A program made the translations under genes and the position numbers. Shown here in pieces: positions 17,078-29,129 of a DNA stretch of 64,000 nt (positions are counted from its first letter, which is position 1; the number at the start of each line of letters is the position of its first letter). Under the pieces are notes generated by a model. It searched no databases. It worked only from the letters and a program-made list of their open reading frames with translations, and was not told where the DNA came from. Source of the stretch: Sulfuritalea sp. Its GTDB lineage: Bacteria > Pseudomonadota > Gammaproteobacteria > Burkholderiales > Rhodocyclaceae. The DNA lies in contig JADJQA010000002.1 in the NCBI GenBank assembly GCA_016712985.1, forward strand, positions 211,683 to 275,682, in the 5' to 3' direction.

Positions 17078-18916
17078 CTACCCCCTGTCCAGCCCATGCG
17101 TTTCAAGCCAAGCCAGCAATACAACGAAGGTGTATAGCAGGCGCGGGTTGCCACGACCCTGGCGCGCCGCATGCCACAGAGCCTCTATCGCGCCAGCGTT
17201 GAGCCAGGGTGCCCGCAGTGCAGTCGCCGTCACCTGCGCTTCGCACCAATCCCGCCAGGGTCCGGCGAAGTTGGCGCGCAGTGGCACCGAGAAGCCATGC
17301 TTTTCGCGGTTCCAAACCGCCTCGGGCAGGTGCCGGCGGGCCAGCGCCCGCAGCAGGGCCTTGCCGCCGCCAGCATCGAAATGCACCTCGGCCGGCAGCT
17401 TCAGCATGCGGTCTTGCAGCGCGTTGGCCAGCAACGGCACGCGGACTTCGAGGCCATGGGCCATGCTGGCGCGGTCGGTCTTGGCCAGGCAGTTTTCCGA
17501 GAGGTAGGTCCACAGGTCGGCACGCAGCAACGCTCCGCGGTCATAGTCGCCGTGTCGGACGGCGAGATCACGCCAGAGTTCCAGAGTTGCCTGCGGCCGG
17601 CAGGCGACGGCCAGGTTGGGTGCGAGATAGCGCCGCAGATCCTTGCGGCTGCCGGGGTAGTCGCCCAGTTCGACGCGTCGGTAGAGCAACAGATCGGCCC
17701 CGGCCAGTGCGCGGCGGATGAGGCTGGCCGGGGCGAGGCCTTGCCGCAGCATGGCGCGCAGCAGGCGCTTGGCGACGCTGTCGGGATGCTGGTCGGCCGT
17801 GTCGAGAAAGCGCGGATAGCCGCCGAAGAGTTCGTCACCACCATCGCCGGAGAGGGCTACGGTGACATGCTGCCGGGTCAGCCGCGACAAGGCCCAGGTT
17901 GGAATGTAGGCCGGGTCGGCCAGCGGCTGATCGAGGTTGGCCAGCGCCGCGGCGAGCGTGTCGGCGGTGAGCTCGGGGGCGTCGAGGACGTGGTGTTCTG
18001 TGCCGTAAAGTTCTGCCACGGCGCGGGCGGCCGGACTTTCATCGAATCCGGCTTCGGCGAAGCGCACGCTGAAAGTTTTCAGCGGGCTGGCGCCGGCCTG
18101 CGCCATGTAATGCACGATGAGGCTGCTGTCGATGCCGCCGGAAAGGAAGGCGCCCAGCGGCACGTCGGCCACCAGTTGATCCTTGACCGCCTGCGCCAGC
18201 AGGCGATCGGTTTCCTCAACCAGCGCGTCGCGGTCAGGCGCATCTTCCGAGGCATCGGGAATCGTCCACCAGTGGCGCGGCGCGGCGCCAGCGTCGGGCG
18301 TCCAGCGCAGACAGCCGCCCGGCTGCAAGGCATGGATGTCACGCACCAGGGTATGCGGCGCCAACGGCGTCTGGAAGGCGAGATAGTCGCGCAGACCTTC
18401 GGTGTCGAGTTCTTTCGGGAAAGCCGCCAGCGCAAAGAACGGCTCCAGGGTCGATGCGGCGACCAGTCCGCCAAGATGCTCGCCCCAGAACAGCGGCTTG
18501 ATACCGACGCGGTCGCGGGCAAGGAACACGCTGCCATCCCGCTGGTCGTGAATGGCGAAGGCAAACATGCCGTCGAGCTTTTGCATCACGGCTTCGCCCC
18601 AATGCAGGTAGCCGGTCAGCAGCACTTCGCTGTCCGAGCGGGTGTGGAAGGCGTGTCCGGCCGCTTCGAGTTCGCGACGCAGGGCGGCGAAATTGTAGAC
18701 CTCGCCGTTATAGACCATGGCCAGTCGGCCATTTGCCGCCGTCATCGGCTGGCGCCCGCCACTGATGTCGATTACGGCGAGGCGCGCATGGCCGAGCAGG
18801 GCGTCGCCGTGAGCGAGTACTTCGCGCGCGTCGGGGCCGCGCGATTTGAGTGCCGCCAGCGCCTGATCGAAGTCGGCGCGGAAGGCGGCACCGATTGCGA
18901 GCAGGATGCCGCACAT
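17078..18916 (-). CDS. Asparagine synthase (glutamine-hydrolysing) homologue in a surface-glycan cluster
   Basis: A 612-residue AsnB-type enzyme. The N-terminal class II glutaminase begins MCGILLAIG with catalytic Cys2 and has MVYNGEVYNF and the GIKPLFW motif. The C-terminal synthetase has the PP-loop LSGGIDSSL near residue 256 and SGDGGDELFGGYPRF. The start overlaps the previous glycosyltransferase stop by one base (TGATG). Such genes in polysaccharide clusters often amidate a uronic-acid sugar or another carboxylate rather than making free asparagine. Here it lies between two glycan genes, so that role is plausible. A long antisense frame (17171-19234) is a shadow. Confidence 0.85.
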   Translation of the reverse strand: MCGILLAIGAAFRADFDQALAALKSRGPDAREVLAHGDALLGHARLAVIDISGGRQPMTAANGRLAMVYNGEVYNFAALRRELEAAGHAFHTRSDSEVLLTGYLHWGEAVMQKLDGMFAFAIHDQRDGSVFLARDRVGIKPLFWGEHLGGLVAASTLEPFFALAAFPKELDTEGLRDYLAFQTPLAPHTLVRDIHALQPGGCLRWTPDAGAAPRHWWTIPDASEDAPDRDALVEETDRLLAQAVKDQLVADVPLGAFLSGGIDSSLIVHYMAQAGASPLKTFSVRFAEAGFDESPAARAVAELYGTEHHVLDAPELTADTLAAALANLDQPLADPAYIPTWALSRLTRQHVTVALSGDGGDELFGGYPRFLDTADQHPDSVAKRLLRAMLRQGLAPASLIRRALAGADLLLYRRVELGDYPGSRKDLRRYLAPNLAVACRPQATLELWRDLAVRHGDYDRGALLRADLWTYLSENCLAKTDRASMAHGLEVRVPLLANALQDRMLKLPAEVHFDAGGGKALLRALARRHLPEAVWNREKHGFSVPLRANFAGPWRDWCEAQVTATALRAPWLNAGAIEALWHAARQGRGNPRLLYTFVVLLAWLETHGLDRG

Positions 18917-19986
18917 CAGCAACACTCCCGTGCCAGGGCTTCCCAGCCGTCCAGCGCACGTTCTGCGCTGTATGGTGCGAGGGCCGTCGCGATGATATCG
19001 GCACCGGGTTTCGGCGCGACTAAAGCGTTGCGCATGGCCTGCGACAGGGCATCGGCGTCGTCGCAGGGCACCAGCCATCGCGCCAGTTCGCCACGCAGGA
19101 TTTCGCGCGGTCCGGAAGGGCAGTCGGTGCTTACGACGCGTGTCCCGCAGCCCAGCGCCTCGATCAGCACATTGGGCAGGCCCTCGTGGTCCGAACACAG
19201 CACCAGCAAGTCGGCGCCCGCCATCCAAGGGTAGGGATTGGCCTGAAAGTCGGCGATGGTGACACGGGGCTTGAGGCCCGCCTCGGCGATCAGGGCGTCC
19301 AGCCGCGCATCGGGTGGCGTCAGCAGCACCAACTGCTGGGGCAGCCCGGTGCGGGCAAAAGCCGCGAGCAACAGGTCATGGCGCTTTTGCGCGGCGAAAC
19401 GTCCGACGTGCAGGAGGTAGGGCTCGCCCGGTCGCGCCGGACAGGGCTCGGCGGCCAGCGCGCGGATTGCGGCGAAGTCGAAGGGATTGGCAATAACCCG
19501 TATCCGCTTCGCCTCGATACCGAATTGTGAGTGCAGATCGTCGGCGACGCCCTGCGAAACGGCCACCAGCGGGCGCGAGCCGTAGAGTTCGCGATAACGC
19601 TTCGTGCGGCGTTGGGCCTTTCCTGCCGGCAGTCGCGCGATCTCGGCCGACAGGGTGTTGGCGATGCGGCAGACGTGGCGCGGGGCGCGTGCCAACACTG
19701 CGACTTCGTCGGCAAAGGGCAGGGTCGATACCAGCAGGTCGTGAGTTCGCGATGCCATCAGGCGCCGCAGGCGCCAAGCCATGCGCCGCTTGCCCAGCCA
19801 ACCGTGGCTGGCGCGCGTGACCAGGGCATGAAAGCCGCAGGCGGCCGGCGGCGCGTAGTTGCCGGCGTCCTCGCAGACGATGAAGTCCACTTCGTGCCCG
19901 CGTGCTGCCAGTCCACCAGCTATCTTGGCCAGCGCCTTCTCGGCGCCGCCGCCGGCGAGGTTGGTGGTGAACAGGGCGAACTTCAC
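18916..19986 (-). CDS. Family 4 glycosyltransferase
   Basis: A 356-residue GT4 enzyme with N-terminal FTTNLAGGGAEKALAKIAGGLA, a LLHVGRFAAQKRHDLLLAAF donor-site strand, and CSDHEGLPNVLIEALGCGTRVVSTDC. This is the arrangement of WaaB/RfaB-like and amsD-like transferases. It overlaps the upstream methyltransferase by 4 nt and asnB by 1 nt, so it is part of a tight operon. The sugar is unknown. Confidence 0.87.
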   Translation of the reverse strand: MKFALFTTNLAGGGAEKALAKIAGGLAARGHEVDFIVCEDAGNYAPPAACGFHALVTRASHGWLGKRRMAWRLRRLMASRTHDLLVSTLPFADEVAVLARAPRHVCRIANTLSAEIARLPAGKAQRRTKRYRELYGSRPLVAVSQGVADDLHSQFGIEAKRIRVIANPFDFAAIRALAAEPCPARPGEPYLLHVGRFAAQKRHDLLLAAFARTGLPQQLVLLTPPDARLDALIAEAGLKPRVTIADFQANPYPWMAGADLLVLCSDHEGLPNVLIEALGCGTRVVSTDCPSGPREILRGELARWLVPCDDADALSQAMRNALVAPKPGADIIATALAPYSAERALDGWEALARECC

Positions 19987-20809
19987 GGTGCCCGAAAAAC
20001 ATATTCATCACAACCCGAACCAAAAAGTCCTGATCGCCGCCGAACGTTCTGTTTGATGCATGTGAAACCAAGCGGTTCCAGAAGCGTCTTGAGCTCATCT
20101 GGGCTAACCGATTCATAGGGATAGCCGCCCAACCAATCCCTGACATCGTGCAGAAAATCCATCCCGCGCTTCTTGGTGGAGTAGGAAGCGATGTGCTTGG
20201 AAAGACTTTTTCCACGGAGTAGCAAATACCATCCGAAAAGACGGACGTACCACCTTTCTGCCTTTCGCTTTGCAGCCTCGTCGGCTTGGCAATACCAGCG
20301 CTTTATCTTGGCCCACGTACCGCAGTACCTGGTCTTTCCATAGAGGGCCACTACCAGCAGACCGCCAGGTCGGACAAGCCCGGCGGCGTTCCGCAAGGCG
20401 CGGCGCATATCTCCGGTGTGATGGAGCACCCCCATGAATACACGATGTCCGCTGGGTCGATGGGTTTGGCGAGTGAAAGAATGTCGTCGCGGCGGACCTC
20501 ATAATTTTCCACGTGCCAAAGCTTGGCAAGCATGGATCGGGTGGTTTCCACCGACAAGGGATCATAGTCCAAGGCGACAAGTTTGCTGACACCCTGTCTG
20601 AGGGCAGCGAGGCTGTGCAGGCCGGAGCCACATCCTACGTCGATCAAACTCGCTCCCTGCAATTCGGCGCTGTCGATCAGGTTAATCAGTCGACGCACGG
20701 CATCGTCGATTTGCTGCTCCGAAACCGACTTGGAATAGTCCATCCAGTTGGCTCCGAAAGCAAACCGGACATCGCTTTCGGTTGTTGGGTTGCTATTGGC
20801 ATTCTTCAT
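19983..20809 (-). CDS. SAM-dependent methyltransferase, frameshifted at a C5 run
   Basis: Class I methyltransferase of about 275 residues. Motif I (SLIDVGCGSGLHSLAAL) and a post-I acidic strand (LVALDYDPLSVE) lie in the first half. The second half begins at VLHHTGDMRRAL and includes LVRPGGLLVVALYG. The halves are joined across five C on + (20429-20433): with six, the reading YSWG continues straight into VLHHTGD, the family's motif. So a homopolymer deletion explains the break. ATG 20809 is used because an AGGTG site lies 6 nt upstream. The substrate, possibly a sugar hydroxyl or carboxyl in this cluster, is unknown. Confidence 0.75.
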
Positions 20810-20830
20810 ATTGGGCACCTTTGGCCCGGA

Positions 20831-21865
20831 CTACGGTTGGCGCAAGGAAAGGGCTTCACGCACGCGACTAAAGACCTGGTCGACCGTGATGTCGGCCATC
20901 GATGCTGCTGGCGTGCAGTGGTTGGCCAGAGGATGGTCGATGGCGTACAGACAGGGATGGTCGAGCGGAGCCAGAACCTGGCTCGGCGAGTAGCCGTGAT
21001 AGAGCGCCACCATCGGCCGTTGCAACGCGCCCATCAGGTGGGTGGGACCGGTGTCGACGCCGACGTAGAGATCGACGCGGTTCATCAGCGCCGCCGTTTC
21101 GCGCAATGTCAGCTTGCCGGCACAGAGGGTGGAGGCAGTACCCAGTTCCGCCGCCAGTGCGCCGGTGCGTTGTATCTCCATCTTGCCGCCGAAAATCAGG
21201 AAGTGGGCGCCGGGCCAGGTGGCGCGGATACACCGGCACAGTTCGCTGAAGTGGCCGGGCGGCCAGTCGCGATAGGCCTTGGTGGGAAAGCTTGCAACCT
21301 GCAGGCCGATCAGCGGATGACGGTCGCTGGCGTCATGATCGGCCAAAAAGCGCGCCGCCCACTGGGCTTCCTCTGCGGTGACGTGATAACTCAACGCCTT
21401 GCCGGCAGACGGTGCACCGACGGCCGCCGGCAGCAGCAACTGGATGTCCACGGCGTGGGTGGTTTGCGGCGCCGGGGGTTCGACGGCGCGGTACAGCCGG
21501 CTATTCAGCGCCGCGTCCGGTTGGCGGAAGGCCACCACGCGACGGGCCACGCGCCGCGCATAAGCGATCAGCGGCGCATCGAAATTGCAGACGAAGGCGA
21601 GGTCGTAGGGTTTCCCCGGCAGCCAGCCCATGAAGCGTGCCCGCTGCTTGCTGATGGCGCCGGTGCGATGCACGAAGGGCAGGTTGCGAACCACCTCTTC
21701 GCGCTTCGGATGCGCCAGCAGGTGGATGCGCGCCTGCGGCCAGCGGGCCGCGACGGCGCGCACGGCCGGCGTCACCAGCAGAGTGTCGCCTATGCGCGAG
21801 ACGTTGATGTAGAGAATGTCGCACGGCTCCGCCGGCACCTGATCATTCCTTCCTGACGAACTCAT
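20831..21865 (-). CDS. Family 9 glycosyltransferase (heptosyltransferase-like)
   Basis: A 344-residue GT9 enzyme. It has the N-terminal YINVSRIGDTLLVTPAVRAV and the C-terminal LYVGVDTGPTHLMGALQRPMVALYHG, both typical of ADP-heptose-type transferases. ATG 21865 lies within the end of the upstream methyltransferase (23-nt overlap). A second GT9 on + (12035) suggests more than one heptose or an analogue in the core. The acceptor is not known. Confidence 0.86.
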   Translation of the reverse strand: MSSSGRNDQVPAEPCDILYINVSRIGDTLLVTPAVRAVAARWPQARIHLLAHPKREEVVRNLPFVHRTGAISKQRARFMGWLPGKPYDLAFVCNFDAPLIAYARRVARRVVAFRQPDAALNSRLYRAVEPPAPQTTHAVDIQLLLPAAVGAPSAGKALSYHVTAEEAQWAARFLADHDASDRHPLIGLQVASFPTKAYRDWPPGHFSELCRCIRATWPGAHFLIFGGKMEIQRTGALAAELGTASTLCAGKLTLRETAALMNRVDLYVGVDTGPTHLMGALQRPMVALYHGYSPSQVLAPLDHPCLYAIDHPLANHCTPAASMADITVDQVFSRVREALSLRQP

Positions 21866-22559
21866 AGAGATAGTCCGGGAAGGAAAATTCTACCGGTTCA
21901 AGCCGCCAACCGATCAGACGCTTCAGCGTCAGTGCCAGCGGCGAGAAGCGCTTGACCAGATGGTAGGCGGCCAGTGCGATGCCGGCGCGGCGGGCCAGTT
22001 CCATGGCCAGCGTCGGCGTGATCCAGGCCACGTGGTCGAGATTCACCACCAGTACGCCGTCGCGCTTGAACTGGCGGAAAAACTTGCGCGAAAAGGGGTT
22101 CGGCGTGGTGACGTAAAGCCGTCCGCCGGGGGCGAGATGGCGTGCGGCGAACCTGAGCAGCAGAACGGCATTGTCCACATGTTCGACAACGTCGCCAATG
22201 AACACGAGGTCGAAACGCTCGCCGAGATCGGCTGCCGAGGTGGCATCGACGCAGCGCACGTTGAAGCCGCGGGCACTGAGTTCATTTACCAGGGTTTCCA
22301 AGATGTCGAGACCGAGACAATATGACGCGGCCATGCTGATGCGCCGATGGCGCCAATCGGTTTGTTCCACGTAACGCATGGCGTGTGCGGCCATGCCGAT
22401 ATCGAGCACCCGCTTTCCCCTTACGAGACTTTCGATGTGGCCGAGCAGATCGCTGTCGGTATGCACCCGTTGTGCGGATTTCAGCCAGGTGCGTACGGCG
22501 GCCTTGGCATCCCGGTTGTTGGGATCGTCGGACACCGTGGTCCAGTCGAGTTCAGACAT
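21843..22559 (-). CDS. SAM-dependent methyltransferase
   Basis: A 238-residue class I methyltransferase. Motif I reads VLDIGMAAHAMRY, atypical in that it lacks the usual GxGxG, followed by the post-I acidic position in YCLGLDILE. FDLVFIGDVVEHVDNAVLLLRF and LAPGGRLYVTTPNPF match the motif IV and V regions of Methyltransf_11/23 enzymes. It overlaps both flanking genes in the cluster by a few bases. The target is probably a glycan or lipid intermediate; this is inference from context. Confidence 0.78.
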   Translation of the reverse strand: MSELDWTTVSDDPNNRDAKAAVRTWLKSAQRVHTDSDLLGHIESLVRGKRVLDIGMAAHAMRYVEQTDWRHRRISMAASYCLGLDILETLVNELSARGFNVRCVDATSAADLGERFDLVFIGDVVEHVDNAVLLLRFAARHLAPGGRLYVTTPNPFSRKFFRQFKRDGVLVVNLDHVAWITPTLAMELARRAGIALAAYHLVKRFSPLALTLKRLIGWRLEPVEFSFPDYLYEFVRKE

Positions 22560-23295
22560 CGACGCCTCCCTTCCACCCGAGGCGCTCGACGGTGCCGGCC
22601 AGGGCGGCGCGAACCTTCAACATGCCGTAGCCGACGCCGGGCTGATGCGGTATGCAGCTCAGGCCATAGCCGTAGCCAGAACCGCCGCGCCGCGCCGCGT
22701 AGCGATAGGCGGCCGGAATATCGACCGCAGCCTCGTCGTCCAGGACATGGGTTTCGGCAGCTATCCGGGGTTCATCGCTGTAGCGGGCGGCCGGTAGGAA
22801 GCGCTCGAAGAAGCGCCGTTCGGCCGTGTCGGGTCCGGTGTCGTGCACGAACGTCTGCCGTACGCGGCCGCTTGCCAGCAGGTCGAGTGCGAAGCGCACC
22901 CCGCGGAATCCCTTCGGGCCGTCGACCAGGGCGATGTCGCCGGTCTGCGCCAGATCAGGCAGTAGGCGTGTAGCGTCGCCGAACAGCAGTTTTACATTGG
23001 CTTCGTCCTTGAGCCTTGCTTCGGCCACGGGCACGTCGGGCGAATTCCGGTCGTATTCGACGCTGAGGATTTCGGCATCGGGAAAGCAGCGGGCGAGAAT
23101 CAGTGTGCTCTGGCCCCGTGCACGGCCCGATTCGAGGACGCGCCGGGGCTTCACCATCTGCGCGCAGAGCCAAAGAAAGTACATCTCGGAATTGAGGATG
23201 CCTTTTCGTTCATAAGGGATCCCGGCAATCAGGCGACCGAATTCCTCGCGGCGAGTTGCCGCTTGCAGAAGGACATCAGTAAGCGTTTCAGGCAT
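22552..23295 (-). CDS. SAM-dependent methyltransferase-like protein
   Basis: A 247-residue protein whose Rossmann half has RVLESGRARGQSTLILARCF, SVEYDRNSPDVP and GDIALVDGPKGFRG, the layout of Methyltransf_24 or cephalosporin-hydroxylase-like proteins. ATG 23295 overlaps the preceding GT4 stop by 8 nt; a longer open frame upstream has no family sequence. The motif-I glycines are changed to ESGRARG, so SAM use should be confirmed. It lies in the middle of the glycan operon, so a sugar-modifying function is likely. Confidence 0.7.
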   Translation of the reverse strand: MPETLTDVLLQAATRREEFGRLIAGIPYERKGILNSEMYFLWLCAQMVKPRRVLESGRARGQSTLILARCFPDAEILSVEYDRNSPDVPVAEARLKDEANVKLLFGDATRLLPDLAQTGDIALVDGPKGFRGVRFALDLLASGRVRQTFVHDTGPDTAERRFFERFLPAARYSDEPRIAAETHVLDDEAAVDIPAAYRYAARRGGSGYGYGLSCIPHQPGVGYGMLKVRAALAGTVERLGWKGGVDV

Positions 23296-24376
23296 TGGAG
23301 CAGGCTCCGGCAAAAAGAGCTTCCATGGAGTCCAGCATGGCGTCCATGGAAAAGTCTGCCACCGCCCGTACGCGGGCCGCGGCGCCGATCTTCGCAGCAA
23401 GTCCATCATCGTCCAGCAGGCGCGCGATGGCCGCCGCCAGTGCCGCGTTATCCTTGGGTACAACGATCAGCGCCGTGTCGCCATTGGCGACTGCCTCGGC
23501 AATGGCACCCACCGGTGTGGTGACGATGGGCAGGGCGCAGAGCATGGCCTGCACGATGGCCTGCGGGACGCCTTCATTGGCGTAGGACGGCAGGCAAAAC
23601 ACGTCCATGGCCCGCAGCCAGGACTCGGGGTCGTCGCGCTGGCCCGTCAGTGTCACGCGCTCGCCTAGCCCGAGCGCCGCGATCTTCGCCTCGATCGGCC
23701 CGCGCATGGGGCCTTCGCCGACGATCAGCAGACGCAGGTCGGGGCGGTCGAGCCGAGCGAGGGCGTCAAGCAGGAACAGGTGGCCCTTCCAACTGCGCAA
23801 GGTGGCGACAATGCCCAGGTGTTTCTGCGTCCGGTCGAGTCCCAGTGCGAGCTTCGCGGCGGCCTTATCTGCCGGCGCGAAACGCCCGGTGTCTATTCCC
23901 GTTGGCACCGAAATCACGCGTGCCGGATCGAGCGCCAAGGTTTCCAGCAGGTGCCGGCGCAGGCTTTCGCCGGTGGTAACGACGCTCTTTGCCTGGCGGT
24001 AGAGCCAGCGGTTGAAGGGATTGCCGGACACCGCGGCCGAGATGTGGCGAGTGCGCACGAGGGCCGGCGGGTTTCTGATCGTGGCGCATGCAAGTCCCGT
24101 CAACCACGAATCGGCGGAACTGTGGGTGTTCACCACATCCGGAGCATGACTCGCCAAGAACCCGCGCAGCGCCAGGAATCCCGCAAGCGTCTTGAATTCG
24201 ATAGGTAGCGAAACCACCGGTACCTTGAAGCGGGGCGCCTCGGCCATCATGCGTGCATGCGCCGGGCAGCCGACGGTAACTTCGTGGCCGCGCCCAATCA
24301 GGCCGCGCGACTCTTCGAGGATGCGGATTTCCTGACCGCCCCAGCCGCAAGAGGCTTCCGTGTGGAGGATTCTCAT
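23288..24376 (-). CDS. Family 4 glycosyltransferase
   Basis: A 362-residue GT4 enzyme. It shows HTEASCGWGGQEIRILEE at the N-terminus, IVATLRSWKGHLFLLDAL, LLIVGEGPMRGPIEAKIA and LPSYANEGVPQAIVQAMLCALPIVTT with the donor-site glutamates. It is the first gene of the minus-strand glycan operon after msbA; a 199-bp gap separates them and could hold a promoter, but no strong -35/-10 pair was seen. The sugar is unknown. Confidence 0.86.
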   Translation of the reverse strand: MRILHTEASCGWGGQEIRILEESRGLIGRGHEVTVGCPAHARMMAEAPRFKVPVVSLPIEFKTLAGFLALRGFLASHAPDVVNTHSSADSWLTGLACATIRNPPALVRTRHISAAVSGNPFNRWLYRQAKSVVTTGESLRRHLLETLALDPARVISVPTGIDTGRFAPADKAAAKLALGLDRTQKHLGIVATLRSWKGHLFLLDALARLDRPDLRLLIVGEGPMRGPIEAKIAALGLGERVTLTGQRDDPESWLRAMDVFCLPSYANEGVPQAIVQAMLCALPIVTTPVGAIAEAVANGDTALIVVPKDNAALAAAIARLLDDDGLAAKIGAAARVRAVADFSMDAMLDSMEALFAGACSNA

Positions 24377-24575
24377 GCGGAAGCTTCCTCCGGAATATTC
24401 CGGGCTCCGGTGTGCGGAATATTCAACGGATACTCTGGCGCAGCGGGTTGTCCACCCAGAACGGACCTCGGCGGGTTTCCCCCGCAGGTGGCGGACGAGT
24501 CGTGGCTGGTGCAGGAAAATCCCAGGACAACGGACATTCTGTTCTCCAGGTTTCTCTATCTAGCAAGTGTCGACC

Positions 24576-26300
<1,725 letters not shown>

Positions 26301-26353
26301 AAGGAGTCAGGAAAAGGAAAACCGCGCAGTATACAAGGGCTCGGGCGGCACGC

Positions 26354-29114
26354 TCAGTGCGCCGCGTCCCAGTTGGCGCCGACGCCGACTTCCACCAGCA
26401 GTGGCACCTTGAGCGTTGCCACGCCGCCCATCAGCCCTGGCAGCGCCTCGCGCACAGCCTCAAGTTCGGTTTCCGGAACTTCCAGCACCAGTTCGTCATG
26501 CACCTGCAAGACCAGCAGGGTTTGCAGTTTCTCGGAATCGAGCCAGCCCTGCACGGCCAGCATTGCGCGCTTGATCAGGTCGGCGGCGGTACCCTGCATC
26601 GGCGCGTTGATCGCCGCGCGCTCGGCGCCCTGGCGCCGGCCGGAGTTGGACGACTTGATTTCCGGCAGCCACAGGCGGCGGCCGAACACGGTCTCGACAT
26701 AACCCTTGTCGCGGGCGATGGCGCGGGTTGCTTCCATGTAGCGGGCGACGCCGGGGTAGCGGGCAAAGTAGCGGTCCATGTAGGCCGCGGCGGCGGTGCG
26801 GTCGACACCGATCTGCCTGGCCAGTCCAAAGGCACTCATGCCGTAGATCAAGCCGAAATTGATCGCCTTGGCGGCGCGGCGCTGTTCGTTGCTGACCTCG
26901 ACCGGCGTCAGGCCGAAAACCTCGGCAGCCGTGGCGCGATGCACGTCCTCGCCTTCGGCGAAGGCTTCGAGCAGGCGCGAATCGTCCGAGAGGTGAGCCA
27001 TGATGCGCAGTTCGATCTGCGAATAGTCGGCGCTGAGGATATGGTGGCCCGGTGGCGCAATGAAGGCGGAGCGGATGCGGCGGCCCTCAATGGTGCGGAT
27101 CGGGATGTTCTGCAGGTTCGGATCGGAGGATGCCAGCCTCCCGGTCACGGCGACGGCCTGGGCGAAGCTGGTATGGACGCGGCCGGTGGCCGGGTTGATC
27201 ATTTTCGGCAGCTTGTCGGTGTAGGTATTCTTCAGCTTGGCGAAGCTGCGGTGCTCGAGGATCTTCTTCGGCAGCGGGTAATCCTCGGCCAGCTTTTCCA
27301 GCACTTCCTCGTCGGTCGAGGGTCCGCCCGAGGGCGTCTTCTTCACCACCGGCATGCCCTTGCTGGTTGAACAGGATTTCGGCGAGCTGCTTGGGCGAAT
27401 TCAGGTTGAAGGGCTGGCCTGCCAGTTGTTGCGCCTCGGCTTCGAGGGCCATGATCTTGCGCCCGAGTTCGTCGCTTTGCTGGGCCAGGGTCGCGGCGTC
27501 GATCAGCACGCCGTTGCGCTCGATGCGGAACAGCACTTCGGCGACCGGCAGTTCCAGGTCGCGGTAGAGGCTTTCCAGTTGCGGTTCGGCCGCGAGCTGC
27601 GGCCGCAGTACCTGATGCACGCGCAGCGTGACATCGGCATCCTCGGCGGCGTATTCGGCGGCGCGGGCGACATCGACCTGGGCAAAGGAAATGCGGTTGG
27701 CACCCTTGCCGGTGACCGCATCGTAGCTGATGGTCGCGAGGCCGCAATGGCGCGCCGCGAGCGAGCCCAGATCGTGCGGCTTGTCGGATTCCAGCACGTA
27801 GGATTGCAGCAGCGTGTCCTCGACAATGCCGGCAAGATGCACGCCGTGATTGGCGAAAACGTGCCGATCGTACTTGAGGTGCTGACCCAGCTTGGAGTGG
27901 CGAGCCGATTCCAGCCAGGGCTTGAGTTTTGCCAGTGCCTCGGCCATGGGCAACTGCGTCGGCGCGCCGGCATAGCCGTGGCCCAGCGGCAGGTAGGCGG
28001 CGAGCACCTTCGCACCCAAATTCGTACCCAAACCCGCGCCTTCGATGGCGAAGGAAATGCCGACCAGTCGCGCCTGCAACGGATCGAGATCGGTGGTCTC
28101 GGTGTCGAGCGACACCAGTGGAGCGGCGTCGAGGCGCGCCAGCCAGTTGTCCAGTTGCGCGGCATCGAGGATGCATTCGTAAGCGCCGCGGTCGGGTTCG
28201 ACCGTGGGCGCTGCTTCCATCGCCTGCGCCTGGGATACCGGTCTCCTGGCGCGGGTCGCGGCGGGTTTTTCTCCGCTCAGTTCGCGCATCCAGCCCTTGA
28301 ACTCCAGCCGCGCGTACAGCTCGGCCAGCCTGGCTGTATCGGGCGCCAGCGGAGCAAGCTCGGTGACCGATTGCCCCAGCGGCACATTGCAGTCAACCGT
28401 GACAAGCTTGACGCCGAGCGGCAGGAAATCCAGATGCTTGCGCAGGTTTTCGCCAACCGCGCCGCCGATTTCGGCGGCATGGGCGACGATCTCATCGAGC
28501 GAGCCCCAGGATTCCAGCCACTTGACGGCGGTCTTCGGTCCAACCTTGGATACGCCGGGTACATTGTCAACGGGATCGCCGATCAATGCCAGGTAATCGA
28601 CGATGCGCCCCGGCGGCACGCCGAACTTGGTCTTGACGCCGGCTTCGTCGAGGACTTCGTTGCTCATGGTATTGACCAGCATGACGTGCGGATTGACGAG
28701 CTGGGCCAGATCCTTGTCACCCGTCGAAATCACGCAGTCGATGCCGGCCGCGGCAGCCTGCCGCGACAGCGTGCCGATCACGTCGTCGGCTTCGACGCCG
28801 TCGACCATCAACAGCGGCCAGCCGGCGGCGCGAATGCATGAGTGCAGGGGCTCGATCTGCGCCACCAGTTCCTCGGGCATCGACGGGCGGTTGGCCTTGT
28901 ATTCGGGATACCAGTCGTCGCGAAAGGTCTTGCCCTTGGCGTCGAACACCACGGCGCGGAAATCTGACTTATAGTCGGCTTCGAGCACGCGCAGCATGGA
29001 AAGTACGCCGCGGATGGCTCCCGTGGGCTGGCCCGCGCTGGTGCGCAGATCAGGCAGGGCGTGAAACGCCCGATACAGGTAGGAAGAGCCGTCGACCAGC
29101 AGAAGCGTGGGCAT
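26354..29114 (-). CDS. polA: DNA polymerase I, frameshifted at a G run near 27352
   Basis: DNA polymerase I of 920 residues, the normal length when the shift is repaired. The order is a 5'-3' exonuclease domain (starting [15 protein letters not shown]), a 3'-5' exonuclease-like domain with SLDTETTDL near residue 335, then the polymerase domain with [28 protein letters not shown] (near 693) and VHDELVLEV (near 871). The break lies after FNQQG: one G fewer in the run near 27352 lets the reading pass directly to [11 protein letters not shown]. polA is rarely dispensable and both halves are fully conserved, so this is strong evidence of a consensus error. It diverges from the LOG-family gene. Confidence 0.9.
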
Positions 29115-29129
29115 GAGGAGCGCTGCCAA

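Noticed and set aside
17171..19234. A 687-codon open frame antisense to asnB
   Set aside because: The minus strand encodes full-length asparagine synthase with its catalytic motifs. GC-rich codon bias leaves the antisense frame open by chance.
26354..29114. polA as a true pseudogene
   Set aside because: Both halves are complete and collinear, the total is the normal length, and one base in a G run restores the frame. A consensus error is more likely.
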